This document shows positions 7,920 through 15,864 of a stretch of 64,000 bases of DNA, in pieces. Under the pieces are notes generated by a model that had not been told where the DNA came from, did not search any database, and worked only from the letters and a program-made list of their open reading frames with translations. Made by a program: the position numbers and the translations under genes. Source of the stretch: Sphingobacteriia bacterium 24-36-13 (GTDB lineage: Bacteria; Bacteroidota; Bacteroidia; Chitinophagales; Chitinophagaceae); the NCBI GenBank assembly GCA_002281875.1, contig NCHN01000001.1:62001-126000 (forward strand), read 5' to 3'. How positions within the stretch are numbered: the first letter of the stretch is position 1; the number at the start of each line of letters is the position of its first letter.

Positions 7920-8115
7920 TAATAAGCTTTACTTGATAGGGTCTTTATTAGGCGCTATTGGAGGATATATTTATTGGCAACAAATTGGTTGCGATTCAGG
8001 AACATGTGCTATTACATCAAAGCCACTAAATAGTACACTATATGGTGCAATGATGGGAGCTTTACTACTGGGTATCTTTAAAAAAGAAGAAAAAACAAAA
8101 ACGGCTAATCAATAA
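7900..8115 (+). CDS. Small DUF6132-like membrane protein
   Basis: 71 residues with two membrane helices (about 9-27 and 45-61) flanking a loop with two cysteines, GCDSGTCAI, and a Lys-rich C-terminus. It looks like the small DUF6132 family of Bacteroidota. It overlaps the preceding DUF2892-like gene and precedes thioredoxin by 12 nt. No enzymatic motif is present; the two extracytoplasmic Cys could form a disulfide or accept sulfur. Confidence 0.6.
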   Translation: MKKWLNNNKLYLIGSLLGAIGGYIYWQQIGCDSGTCAITSKPLNSTLYGAMMGALLLGIFKKEEKTKTANQ

Positions 8116-8127
8116 AAATAAAGTGTT

Positions 8128-8421
8128 ATGACATTTAATGAAATGATACAATCGGATAAACCTGTTTTGGTAGATTTTTTTGCAGAATGGTGCGGCCCTT
8201 GTAAAATGATGTCGCCTATTTTGAAAGAAGTGAAAGACAGCTTAGGAGATGAAGTAACTATTATAAAAGTGGATGTAGACAAGAATCCACAAGCAGCAGC
8301 TGCTTATCAAGTTCAAGGAGTTCCTACTTTGATTGTTTTTAAAAAAGGAGAAGCGGTTTGGAGACAAAGTGGGGTGGTGCCTAAAGCAGGATTAGTAAAT
8401 ATTTTACAACAATTTAAATAA
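8128..8421 (+). CDS. trxA: Thioredoxin
   Basis: 97 residues, the standard thioredoxin length, with the catalytic WCGPCK motif at about 21-26, the DFFAEWCGPCKMM context, and the cis-proline loop GVPTLIVF at about 64-71. Cytoplasmic, with no signal peptide. Its position between sulfur-transfer genes suggests a role as sulfane-sulfur acceptor or reductant for the rhodaneses rather than as the general housekeeping thioredoxin. Confidence 0.92.
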   Translation: MTFNEMIQSDKPVLVDFFAEWCGPCKMMSPILKEVKDSLGDEVTIIKVDVDKNPQAAAAYQVQGVPTLIVFKKGEAVWRQSGVVPKAGLVNILQQFK

Positions 8422-8428
8422 TAAAGTC

Positions 8429-8740
8429 ATGAGTATATTTAGTCAAATTTTTGGAGGTGGACCATCTGTAGATTTAAAGTCTGTAATAGCTGAAGGCGCT
8501 TTTTTAGTAGACGTAAGAACTCCTGGGGAGTTTGCAGATGGTAATGTTAAAGGGTCAGTGAATATTCCGCTCGACAATCTTACAAAGGAAATTGCAAAAT
8601 TCAAAGACAAGAAAAATATCATTGTTTTTTGCAGAAGTGGTAATAGAAGTGGAATGGCAAAATCATTGCTTGAGCAACAAGGGTTTAAGAATGTTATTAA
8701 TGGCGGTACTTGGCAAAATGTAGCCCAATTTGTTCACTAA
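8429..8740 (+). CDS. Single-domain rhodanese-like sulfurtransferase
   Basis: 103 residues containing one rhodanese domain: FLVDVRTPGEFADGNVKGSVNIP with the conserved Asp and Arg, then the active-site loop VFCRSGNRS with catalytic Cys at about residue 71, and GFKNVINGGTW near the end. It transfers sulfane sulfur to a thiol acceptor, plausibly the thioredoxin encoded 7 nt upstream. No signal peptide, so cytoplasmic. Confidence 0.9.
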   Translation: MSIFSQIFGGGPSVDLKSVIAEGAFLVDVRTPGEFADGNVKGSVNIPLDNLTKEIAKFKDKKNIIVFCRSGNRSGMAKSLLEQQGFKNVINGGTWQNVAQFVH

Positions 8741-8747
8741 CCAAATA

Positions 8748-9587
8748 ATGAAAATGGAAACCTTGAAAATTTTAATACCTACTGATTTTTCTGTACAATC
8801 TGAATTTGCCTATTTGATGGTAAAAAAATTAGAAGAAAAGATTAATACAGAAATACATTTTTTACATGTTTTAGCTGTACCAGATACGGTTACCATGGAT
8901 TCATCAGGTAAAATAAATACTTGTGGCGAAATTGACGTGGCCTATATAGAAAAACAAAAAGAAATAGCAGAAAGGCAATTAGCAAATTTGAAAACCCTTT
9001 ATGGATCAGCAATAAACGCTCATTTGTTATTGGGTAAAACTACTGATGCTATTGTAGATTTTGCTCAATCTGCAAAGATGGATTTAGTGGTGATGGGAAC
9101 TAAAGGCGCTTGGGGATTAAAGGAAAAAATTTCAGGCACCGCCACACAAATGGTTGCTCGAAAATCTACGATTCCGGTATTGTCATTAATGTGTGATCGA
9201 TCTGATTTAACCATTAATCATTTATTATTGGTACACGATTTTTCAAATCCTGCGGCAGAGAATTTAACGTTGATGCACAAGATTTTGAAAGCATTTAATC
9301 CAACATTGCATTTATTACAAATAGTTTCTGGAGAAGTTGCGCTGGTTAAAACAACCATTGAATTAAATATGCAACAATTTGCTAACTTAAATTCAATCAA
9401 CAAATTTGAATGTCATATCATAAGCGATAAAGATGTTGAAAATGGAGTAATTCATTTTAACCAAATGAATAATATGGATATGATTTGTATTGGTACTCAT
9501 GGAAAAGGTGGTATACTTCACCAAAGTGCAACTGAAAAATTAATCAACCATTTATTTAAACCAATCATTTCTTTTCATCTTAAATAA
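8748..9587 (+). CDS. Tandem universal stress protein (UspA family)
   Basis: 279 residues from the ATG at 8748; the frame opens at 8730 but that would overlap the rhodanese. It holds two Usp domains. The first (about 1-150) starts LKILIPTDFS and has VVMGTKGAWGLKEKISGTATQMVARKSTIPVL, an ATP-binding-type G-x2-G-x9-G(S/T) loop. The second (about 155-279) is more diverged but ends with CIGTHGKGGILHQSATEKLINH. Usp proteins support survival under redox and energy stress. They are frequent in Bacteroidota operons under Crp/Fnr control. Confidence 0.85.
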   Translation: MKMETLKILIPTDFSVQSEFAYLMVKKLEEKINTEIHFLHVLAVPDTVTMDSSGKINTCGEIDVAYIEKQKEIAERQLANLKTLYGSAINAHLLLGKTTDAIVDFAQSAKMDLVVMGTKGAWGLKEKISGTATQMVARKSTIPVLSLMCDRSDLTINHLLLVHDFSNPAAENLTLMHKILKAFNPTLHLLQIVSGEVALVKTTIELNMQQFANLNSINKFECHIISDKDVENGVIHFNQMNNMDMICIGTHGKGGILHQSATEKLINHLFKPIISFHLK

Positions 9588-9599
9588 TAACCATTTTAT

Positions 9600-10157
9600 A
9601 TGCGTGAAATAATTACCCAAACTTGGGCTTGGTGGTTCTCTGGGGCCATGATTGCCGGCATTATGTTTTTCCTTTTATATTTTGGACAGTCTTTTGGATT
9701 CTCCTCTAATTTGCGCACTATTTGTGCAGCCGCAGGATTAGGAAAGAAAACTAAATTCTTTGATTTTAACTGGAAAGCACAAACCTGGAATATTGTTTTT
9801 TTAATTGGGTCAATTATTGGTGGTTATATTGCTTCCCAATTTTTATCTAGTGGTCAACCTGTAGAAATATCGGCTGCTACTATTAACGACTTAAGTAAGA
9901 TGGGTATAGCTGCACCGGCATCTCTGCAGCCTCAAGAGTTGTTTGGTTGGAATGCTGTATTTAGTATAAAAGGCTTTTTAATTTTGGCTTTTGGTGGTTT
10001 GATGGTTGGATTTGGTTCACGCTATGCAGGGGGCTGTACATCAGGACATGCTATTAGCGGGTTATCTAATTTGCAGTTACCGTCTTTAATTGCTGTTGTC
10101 GGATTCTTCATTGGAGGATTAGCAATGACTTATTTAATCATGCCTTTAATTTTTTAA
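9600..10157 (+). CDS. YeeE/YedE (TsuA-type) thiosulfate transporter, N-terminal half
   Basis: 185 residues with about five membrane helices. The YeeE/YedE signature GGCTSGHAISG at about 142-152 carries the conserved Cys that relays thiosulfate in TsuA structures. In many bacteria the transporter is one protein; here, as is common in Bacteroidota, it is split, with the second half (DUF6691) encoded immediately downstream. Located in the inner membrane, importing thiosulfate or a related sulfur ion. The downstream reading frame begins at 10161, three bases after the stop. Confidence 0.85.
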   Translation: MREIITQTWAWWFSGAMIAGIMFFLLYFGQSFGFSSNLRTICAAAGLGKKTKFFDFNWKAQTWNIVFLIGSIIGGYIASQFLSSGQPVEISAATINDLSKMGIAAPASLQPQELFGWNAVFSIKGFLILAFGGLMVGFGSRYAGGCTSGHAISGLSNLQLPSLIAVVGFFIGGLAMTYLIMPLIF

Positions 10158-10160
10158 ATA

Positions 10161-10210
10161 ATGAAATTCATAAAGTTTTTATTGTTAGGAAAATAGTATT
10201 CGGAATTGTA
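10161..10210 (+). other. Frameshifted 5' end of the DUF6691 gene
   Basis: Reading from the ATG at 10161 gives MKFIKFLLLGK and then a stop at 10194-10196. One extra base in the A run at 10190-10193 would continue the frame as IVFGIV straight into MAKSEAISWF of the next entry, giving a 138-residue protein of normal family length. The missing 17 residues are the first transmembrane helix. This is a one-base deletion in a homopolymer: either a genuine mutation, a site of transcriptional slippage, or a sequencing error. Confidence 0.8.
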
Positions 10211-10576
10211 ATGGCTAAATCTGAAGCCATTTCCTGGTTTAGAATTCAAGAGATGTTTAGATTTCAGGCATTTCATATGTATGGAATTATTGGGACAGCT
10301 GTAACCCTTGGTGTGATTGGGGTTGCTTTAATTAAAAAATTTAATATTAGAGATTTTCATGGTAACCCAATCTTGTTTTTCCCTAAAGATAAATCTATAA
10401 CGAGATACTTAATTGGTGGTACCATTTTTGGATTGGGATGGGCTTTAAGTGGAGCTTGCCCTGGCCCAATGGTAGTTAATATTGGGTATGGCTTTTTATC
10501 TATGATAGTTGTATTCTTTTTTGCTATTGTAGGTACTTACTTATATGGTGTTTTTATGAAAAAACTTCCTCATTAA
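10211..10576 (+). CDS. YeeE/YedE (DUF6691) thiosulfate transporter, C-terminal half, 5'-frameshifted
   Basis: 121 residues from the in-frame ATG at 10211. It contains the second YeeE/YedE motif, LGWALSGACPGP at about 76-87, with the conserved Cys, and three to four membrane helices. It pairs with the gene at 9600 to form a complete split TsuA-like transporter. The natural start is almost certainly 10161; a one-base loss in an A run separates it (see the preceding entry). From 10211 the protein would lack its first helix and might be non-functional unless slippage restores the frame. Confidence 0.8.
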   Translation: MAKSEAISWFRIQEMFRFQAFHMYGIIGTAVTLGVIGVALIKKFNIRDFHGNPILFFPKDKSITRYLIGGTIFGLGWALSGACPGPMVVNIGYGFLSMIVVFFFAIVGTYLYGVFMKKLPH

Positions 10577-10594
10577 TATAATATTGAACTGAAG

Positions 10595-11668
10595 ATGGAA
10601 CTCAATAATACCAACAATAAAGAGCAAAGTTTAATTAAAATGATTCAGCGAATGCTGAACTTGATTATTGTTCTAGTAACATTTATTGTATTGTTGCCAT
10701 TGATCATTTACAATGCAGAAACCATAAAAAATTGGTTTAAGCCAAACAATCAAAAAGCAATAACACCTGAATTCCCAGTGTCAAAGCCTGCGAAGGGAAA
10801 TATGGTTGAAACAACAGCGGCATACTGGCAACCAGCTGCAATGGATGCAGTAACTGACCCTCAATTAAAGGAGCAGGTTTACTATGGCAGAGAATTAATT
10901 GCACATACTGCAAAGTATTTAGGACCTAATGGATCAGTATTGCAAATCACCAATGGTCAAAATTGTCAAAACTGTCATTTACAAGCAGGTACAATGGCAT
11001 TCGGAAATAATTATGGTTCGGTTGCTGCTACCTATCCTAAGTTTAGAGCAAGAAGCGGTACTTCGGAAAATATTTATAAAAGGGTTAATGATTGTTTTGA
11101 ACGGAGTTTAAACGGAAAAGCATTAGACACAGCAAGCAAAGAAATGCTTGCTATTGTAGCTTATATTAATCATATTGGATCAAATGTTCCAAAGGGCGAG
11201 AAGGCAGAGGGTGCTGGTTTAAAAGATTTGGCTTTTTTAGATAGGGCTGCAGATCCCAAAACTGGTAAAATAGTTTATGAAACCAAATGTCAGAGTTGTC
11301 ACCAAGCGAATGGCGAAGGGGTGTTAAATCCAGATAAAATTGAGTATAGTTTTCCGCCGCTTTGGGGTAAACATAGCTTCAATGACGGAGCTGGGCTTTA
11401 TCGAATTACCAACTTCGCAAAGTATATTAAATACAATATGCCATTGGGTGTAACGCATGAAAATCCGCAGTTAACAGACGAAGAGGCTTGGGATGTATCG
11501 GCTTATGTGTTAGCGCAATCACGTCCTCATATTGCAGTACCCAAAGACTGGCCCGATATATCTAAAAAACCAATTGACCATCCATTTGGTCCATACGCAG
11601 ATCCCTTTTCAGAAAAACAACATAAATACGGTCCTTTTAAACCTATTGCTGAAAAAGCAAAAAAATAA
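10595..11668 (+). CDS. Dihaem c-type cytochrome, thiosulfate dehydrogenase (TsdA)-like
   Basis: 357 residues. An N-terminal membrane anchor (about 21-40) precedes two cytochrome c domains with haem sites CQNCH (C124, C127, H128) and CQSCH (C232, C235, H236). The segment RVNDCFERSLNG places a Cys at 167, matching the Cys axial haem ligand region of TsdA. KYNMPLGV and VLAQSRP supply the Met/Lys-type ligand region of the second domain. TsdA joins two thiosulfates into tetrathionate in the periplasm. It sits between the thiosulfate importer and the SoxB-like gene, which supports a thiosulfate substrate. Confidence 0.8.
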   Translation: MELNNTNNKEQSLIKMIQRMLNLIIVLVTFIVLLPLIIYNAETIKNWFKPNNQKAITPEFPVSKPAKGNMVETTAAYWQPAAMDAVTDPQLKEQVYYGRELIAHTAKYLGPNGSVLQITNGQNCQNCHLQAGTMAFGNNYGSVAATYPKFRARSGTSENIYKRVNDCFERSLNGKALDTASKEMLAIVAYINHIGSNVPKGEKAEGAGLKDLAFLDRAADPKTGKIVYETKCQSCHQANGEGVLNPDKIEYSFPPLWGKHSFNDGAGLYRITNFAKYIKYNMPLGVTHENPQLTDEEAWDVSAYVLAQSRPHIAVPKDWPDISKKPIDHPFGPYADPFSEKQHKYGPFKPIAEKAKK

Positions 11669-11673
11669 TTCCT

Positions 11674-13365
11674 ATGTCTAATAATAGAAGAAAATTCATA
11701 CAACAAATAAGTGCTTTGGGTGGAGTTGGATTGGTTTCGGCAGCTGGGATTAATGAAGTAGCTGCATCAGTGGGCCATCAAGAAAATGCTGATTTTATTG
11801 ATGCAGACGGAGTAACAACGTTGACAATATTACAAACTACTGATGTTCATTGTCAGGTTCATCCACATGATGAATTATTTTGGGAGAATGGGAAAGCGGT
11901 ATTTAGAAAGACGGGCGGGTACGCACATTTAGCTACTTACTTAGCGAAAGAAAAAAAACAACATCCAAACAGTTTTTTAATTGATACAGGAGATATGTTT
12001 CAAGGCAGTGAGTTGTCGGTTAAAACATTAGGCAAAGCAATGGTTCCCATTTTAAATGCTTTAAACTACGACTTGTATTTGCCGGGTAATTGGGAAGTAA
12101 TTTATTATAAAAAAGCGATGCAAACTTTATTAGGAGCTTTACATGCTCCCAAAGTTTGTGCTAATATGTACCACGATTTGGGCCAGGGTAAAAAAGGCGA
12201 ATTAATATTCCCTCCTTATCATATTTGGCATTCTAATGGAATCAAAATTGGTTTTATTGGTTACACAGATCCATTGGTACCATTGAGACAATCACCCAAT
12301 TACAGTAAGGGAATCATCTATACAAAGCCAGAGGAAAATTTAGCGCATTACGTGGATGTACTAAGAAACCAGGAGCAATGTGCGGCGGTTATGGTGATTG
12401 CCCATTTAGGATTATCTCAACAATTGCATTTAGCCAATCAACCTGAATGTGAAGGGGTTGATTATATTTTAGGTGGTGATACACATGAACGTGTTAGAAA
12501 ACCTATTGTATGTAAATACGCAAAAGTGGTAGAACCAGGGGCATTTGGTTCTTTTGTTGGAAAGTTACAATTGAGTTTTAAAGATGGAAAATTAGTAAAT
12601 GATGAATATCATTTGGATGAAGTAAATGCTTCTGTTTACAAAGCCGATAAAAATTTGGCTGCATTAATTAGTCAATATGAGCAACCATTTGCCAATCAAA
12701 TTTATAAAGTAGCTGGGTATAGTACCATTCCTTTGTATCGATATTTTGTAGTAGAGAATCCCATTGATACAATGATCCTAAATGCATTGAAATGGAAATT
12801 ACCTGAAACGGATATTGTATTGTCAAATGGATTCCGTTTTTGCCCACCAAGAACAACCCCCGATTCAACAGGCAATATTCCAATTACGGAAGGATTTATT
12901 TTTGATATGCTCCCTGTAGATAGCACTGTTAGAACAGGCGCAGTAACCGGAAAGCAATTATTCGATTGGTTAGAAAAAGAAATGAATAATGTATTTGCAA
13001 AAGATGCTGTAGAAAGGTTTGGAGGTTGGGTTATCAAGTTTAAGGGGATGACCGTAAAATTTGAGGCATTTGCAGAAAAGGGAAAGCGTGTTAAAGAAGT
13101 TAAAGTAGGTAACCAGCTTTTAGACCTCAATAAAACCTATACCATTTGCGCTTGTGAAAGAGATGGTGACCCTGAAGATATGTTGTGCAGAATTCGAAAT
13201 GTTCAGCAGCCAAAAAACACACCTTACACTTTACATAGTACAATGTTAGATTATTTGAAAAATAATTCACCAGTTACGCCAACACCTGAAAGGAATGCAA
13301 TTATTCTTGATGGTCCACAAGACTTGTTAACCCAAGTAACTGGTGTAGACTATGTGTTTCGTTAA
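11674..13365 (+). CDS. SoxB-like thiosulfohydrolase / 5'-nucleotidase family metallophosphatase
   Basis: 563 residues. The N-terminus NNRRKFIQQ followed by a hydrophobic stretch is a twin-arginine signal, implying a folded periplasmic metalloenzyme. Metal ligands: TTDVHCQVHPHD (D57, H59), DTGDMFQGS (D104), LPGNWE (about 137-141), IAHLGLS and GGDTHERV. The GNW in place of GNH is closer to SoxB (GHW) than to 5'-nucleotidases. A C-terminal 5'-nucleotidase domain completes the fold. SoxB cleaves sulfate from SoxYZ-bound sulfur, but no SoxYZ, SoxAX or SoxCD is encoded here, so the carrier or substrate must differ or lie elsewhere. Confidence 0.8.
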   Translation: MSNNRRKFIQQISALGGVGLVSAAGINEVAASVGHQENADFIDADGVTTLTILQTTDVHCQVHPHDELFWENGKAVFRKTGGYAHLATYLAKEKKQHPNSFLIDTGDMFQGSELSVKTLGKAMVPILNALNYDLYLPGNWEVIYYKKAMQTLLGALHAPKVCANMYHDLGQGKKGELIFPPYHIWHSNGIKIGFIGYTDPLVPLRQSPNYSKGIIYTKPEENLAHYVDVLRNQEQCAAVMVIAHLGLSQQLHLANQPECEGVDYILGGDTHERVRKPIVCKYAKVVEPGAFGSFVGKLQLSFKDGKLVNDEYHLDEVNASVYKADKNLAALISQYEQPFANQIYKVAGYSTIPLYRYFVVENPIDTMILNALKWKLPETDIVLSNGFRFCPPRTTPDSTGNIPITEGFIFDMLPVDSTVRTGAVTGKQLFDWLEKEMNNVFAKDAVERFGGWVIKFKGMTVKFEAFAEKGKRVKEVKVGNQLLDLNKTYTICACERDGDPEDMLCRIRNVQQPKNTPYTLHSTMLDYLKNNSPVTPTPERNAIILDGPQDLLTQVTGVDYVFR

Positions 13366-13382
13366 TGACTAAATAAATTTGT

Positions 13383-14807
13383 ATGCGTCTTATATATACA
13401 GCTATAGCAATAATGCTATGGACAGCTAATACTTTTGCCCAACACCAAGAAATAACTGCTAAGCCAGATATGTGGAAGGGGAAACAGGAAAATACGGTAG
13501 ATACCAGTTCATTGTTGTATGCGTTTAAATCTGGAACAGTGAATGGGCATTTTCGTTATTTTTTTATGGCAACTGATAATGCTAAAGGATTAACTGATTT
13601 TCATGCGAATGCAGCTGGAGGCGGAATTCGTTTTGAAACAGCTAAGTTTAAAGGCTTTCAATTTGCAGTAAGTGGATTTTATATTTTTAATATTGGTTCT
13701 TCAGACTTAGCAAAAAAAGATCCTTTATCTGGGCAGGGAAGTAGGTATGAAACCACGTTATTTGATATAGAAGATCCACATAATACAATGGATTTAGATA
13801 GACTTGAAGAGTTTTATTTAAAATACAATTTTAAAAAATCATCTGTAACGCTTGGACGACAGTTGATTAATACCCCTTTTATCAATTTGCAAGATGGTCG
13901 TATGAGGCCTACTGGAGTTGAAGGTATTTGGGCAGTTATTAATGATGTTCCTAAAACAAAAATTGAAGGGGGGTTATTGTACGCCATTTCACCTAGAGGA
14001 ACCGTAAAATGGTATGGTGTAGGTGAATCATTCGGAATTTACCCTTCAGGGGTTAATACGGATGGTACAAGGTCTGGTTATCCAGGACATGTAGAAGCCA
14101 GTAACTTGGTACAGATAGGTATTCATAGAGAACTTTCTAAAAAGACTACTTTACATGCTTGGAACTTAACGGTTCCAAATGTTTTCAATGCGGCTTTATT
14201 GCAATTAGATTACACCATCCCTGCACATCAAAAAGGCCATGAATATTATGGTTCATTGCAAGCAGTTAAGCAACATGCTTTAAAGGATGGTGGAAACGAA
14301 GATCCAGCAAAAAGATTTATAGAGAAAGACAATGGCTCATTTAGTTTTGGTGCAAGAGTGGGTTATAAAACTCCTGTTTGGGATTTCTCTTTAAACTACA
14401 ATCGTATCACTAAAGAAGGTCGTTATTTAATGCCAAGAGAGTGGGGGCGTGATCCATTTTTTACTTTTATGCCTCGCGAAAGAAATGAGGGATTTGGAGA
14501 TGTTCACGCGGTGGTTGCTAAAGCGGCGTATGCGATCCCCCAGAAAAGATTAAAGTTTAATTTAGCAGGAGGGTACTTTAAATTGCCCGATGTAAATAAT
14601 ACCCTCTTAAACAAATTCGGGATGCCTTCATTTGTACAAATCAATGCAGATATTCGCTACTCATTTGCTGGATTTTTACAAGGGATGGATGCACAAATAT
14701 TGATAGTTGGTAAAATCAATCAAGGAGAAACCTATCAACAAACAAAATATGAAATAAATAAAGTGAACATGGTTCTATATAACTTTGTACTGAACTATCA
14801 CTTTTAA
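13383..14807 (+). CDS. Outer-membrane porin-like beta-barrel protein (OprD-type)
   Basis: 474 residues with a clear Sec signal peptide (MRLIYTAIAIMLWTANTFAQ) and alternating aromatic/polar beta strands ending in YNFVLNYHF, a C-terminal Phe typical of outer-membrane barrels. The segment LEEFYLKYNFKKSSVTLGRQLINTPFIN resembles OprD-family porins. It probably provides outer-membrane passage for the substrate of the periplasmic thiosulfate enzymes encoded just upstream, from which it is separated by 17 nt. Confidence 0.75.
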   Translation: MRLIYTAIAIMLWTANTFAQHQEITAKPDMWKGKQENTVDTSSLLYAFKSGTVNGHFRYFFMATDNAKGLTDFHANAAGGGIRFETAKFKGFQFAVSGFYIFNIGSSDLAKKDPLSGQGSRYETTLFDIEDPHNTMDLDRLEEFYLKYNFKKSSVTLGRQLINTPFINLQDGRMRPTGVEGIWAVINDVPKTKIEGGLLYAISPRGTVKWYGVGESFGIYPSGVNTDGTRSGYPGHVEASNLVQIGIHRELSKKTTLHAWNLTVPNVFNAALLQLDYTIPAHQKGHEYYGSLQAVKQHALKDGGNEDPAKRFIEKDNGSFSFGARVGYKTPVWDFSLNYNRITKEGRYLMPREWGRDPFFTFMPRERNEGFGDVHAVVAKAAYAIPQKRLKFNLAGGYFKLPDVNNTLLNKFGMPSFVQINADIRYSFAGFLQGMDAQILIVGKINQGETYQQTKYEINKVNMVLYNFVLNYHF

Positions 14808-14809
14808 GG

Positions 14810-15442
14810 ATGAATAAAAATGTCACGCCATTTGATGCAATATTTGAACCAGCTTTGGTTACAGAAATGTACCAGTTTGGTGAAGTAAGGCAGTTTAAGG
14901 AGGGGGATTTAATTATGGATTACGGAAAGTATATCCGATATATGCCATTGATTTTAAAAGGTACTATCAAAGTTTTGCGAAAAGATGAAAATGGCAAAGA
15001 ACTATTGTTGTACTATTTGTCTAGTAATGAAAGCTGTTCCATGGCCTACAGTTGCTGTGTAGAAGCAAAAAAAAGCGAGGTAAAAGCCATTGCTGAGGAA
15101 GACGTTGAGTTGCTGGCCATTCCTCATATTAAGTTAGAAGAGTGGTTGTGTAAATATCCAAGCTGGAAAAATTATATCATGCGCAGTTTTAATGAACGGT
15201 TCTTAGAATTGCTGAAGAATATTGAATCAATTGCGTTTCACAAATTAGATGAGCGCTTGATTGCTTACCTGCGCGATAAAAAGCAAGTGACAGGTTCCAG
15301 TGTTATCAAAGCCTCCCATTATTTAATTGCCGATGAATTGGCTACATCTAGAGTGGTTATTTCGAGATTGTTAAAGCAATTAGAGAATGATGGTCGCATC
15401 TTATTGTACAGAAATGAGATTAAATTGCTGAAAGACTTTTAA
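14810..15442 (+). CDS. Crp/Fnr family transcriptional regulator, likely sulfur-island regulator
   Basis: 210 residues: cyclic-nucleotide-binding-like jelly roll (about 20-120), long dimer helix, and C-terminal winged helix with recognition region ELATSRVVISRLLKQLENDG (about 174-193). It carries a Cys cluster, ESCSMAYSCC (C76, C82, C83), in the sensor domain. There is no N-terminal FNR iron-sulfur Cys set. It begins two bases after the porin stop, as the last gene of the operon driven by the promoter at 7613-7656, so positive autoregulation is possible. It is the best candidate to bind the GTAAC-N4-GTTAC palindromes. The Cys cluster could sense sulfane sulfur, although similar Cys pairs seem common in Bacteroidota relatives. 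Confidence 0.85.
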   Translation: MNKNVTPFDAIFEPALVTEMYQFGEVRQFKEGDLIMDYGKYIRYMPLILKGTIKVLRKDENGKELLLYYLSSNESCSMAYSCCVEAKKSEVKAIAEEDVELLAIPHIKLEEWLCKYPSWKNYIMRSFNERFLELLKNIESIAFHKLDERLIAYLRDKKQVTGSSVIKASHYLIADELATSRVVISRLLKQLENDGRILLYRNEIKLLKDF

Positions 15443-15444
15443 GT

Positions 15445-15452
15445 TAACTTTG
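15445..15452 (+). promoter_or_regulatory. Bacteroidota -7 promoter element
   Basis: TAACTTTG matches TAnnTTTG fully, 17 nt before the gene at 15469. It suggests that gene is transcribed separately from the sulfur operon. Confidence 0.6.
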
Positions 15453-15468
15453 CAGTACAATTGAAAAA

Positions 15469-15864
15469 ATGAAATATTCTCAAACCATTGGATTTATAGC
15501 TGTTATATTGGCCATTTTGGTATGTTTTATGCCGTTGGTTTACATTGAAAGTAAAAGTTTAACCATCACTGGTTTTAAAGCAGAAGGAACTCGATTTGGA
15601 AGGCCAGGAATGTTTATTGTTTATATGGGGAGTATAGCCGCCCTTCTATTTTTGATTCCCAAAATTTGGGCTAAAAGGGTAAATGTTTTTTTGACTGCCA
15701 TGGTTTTTGCATGGGCAGTAAGAAATTATTTACTTCTTACTACTTGTTCTGCAGGTGAATGTCCGAAAAAACAAATAGGATTATTTCTCCTACTTGCTTT
15801 CTCGGCTATTACGATGGTCATGTCTTTCTTACCTAAGATAGATCTTTCAAAGAAGCAGCAATAA
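15469..15864 (+). CDS. Small hypothetical membrane protein
   Basis: 131 residues with about four hydrophobic segments (about 5-24, 44-62, 68-86, 101-118) and no recognised motif. It contains [11 protein letters not shown] between helices 3 and 4. It has its own perfect -7 element. The last 32 bases overlap the 3' end of the convergent rocD gene. No function can be assigned. Confidence 0.7.
   Translation: MKYSQTIGFIAVILAILVCFMPLVYIESKSLTITGFKAEGTRFGRPGMFIVYMGSIAALLFLIPKIWAKRVNVFLTAMVFAWAVRNYLLLTTCSAGECPKKQIGLFLLLAFSAITMVMSFLPKIDLSKKQQ

Noticed and set aside
10190-10193. Programmed frameshift in the DUF6691 gene
   Set aside because: No stimulatory SD-like or structured element is seen around the short A run; mutation, slippage or read error fits better.
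12702-13130. 142-codon minus-strand frame inside the SoxB-like gene
   Set aside because: Shadow of a well-supported coding sequence; no family match or promoter.
11674-13365. Plain UshA-type 5'-nucleotidase
   Set aside because: GNW in place of GNH, a Tat signal and the thiosulfate-gene neighbourhood favour a SoxB-like function, though the family overlap leaves some doubt.
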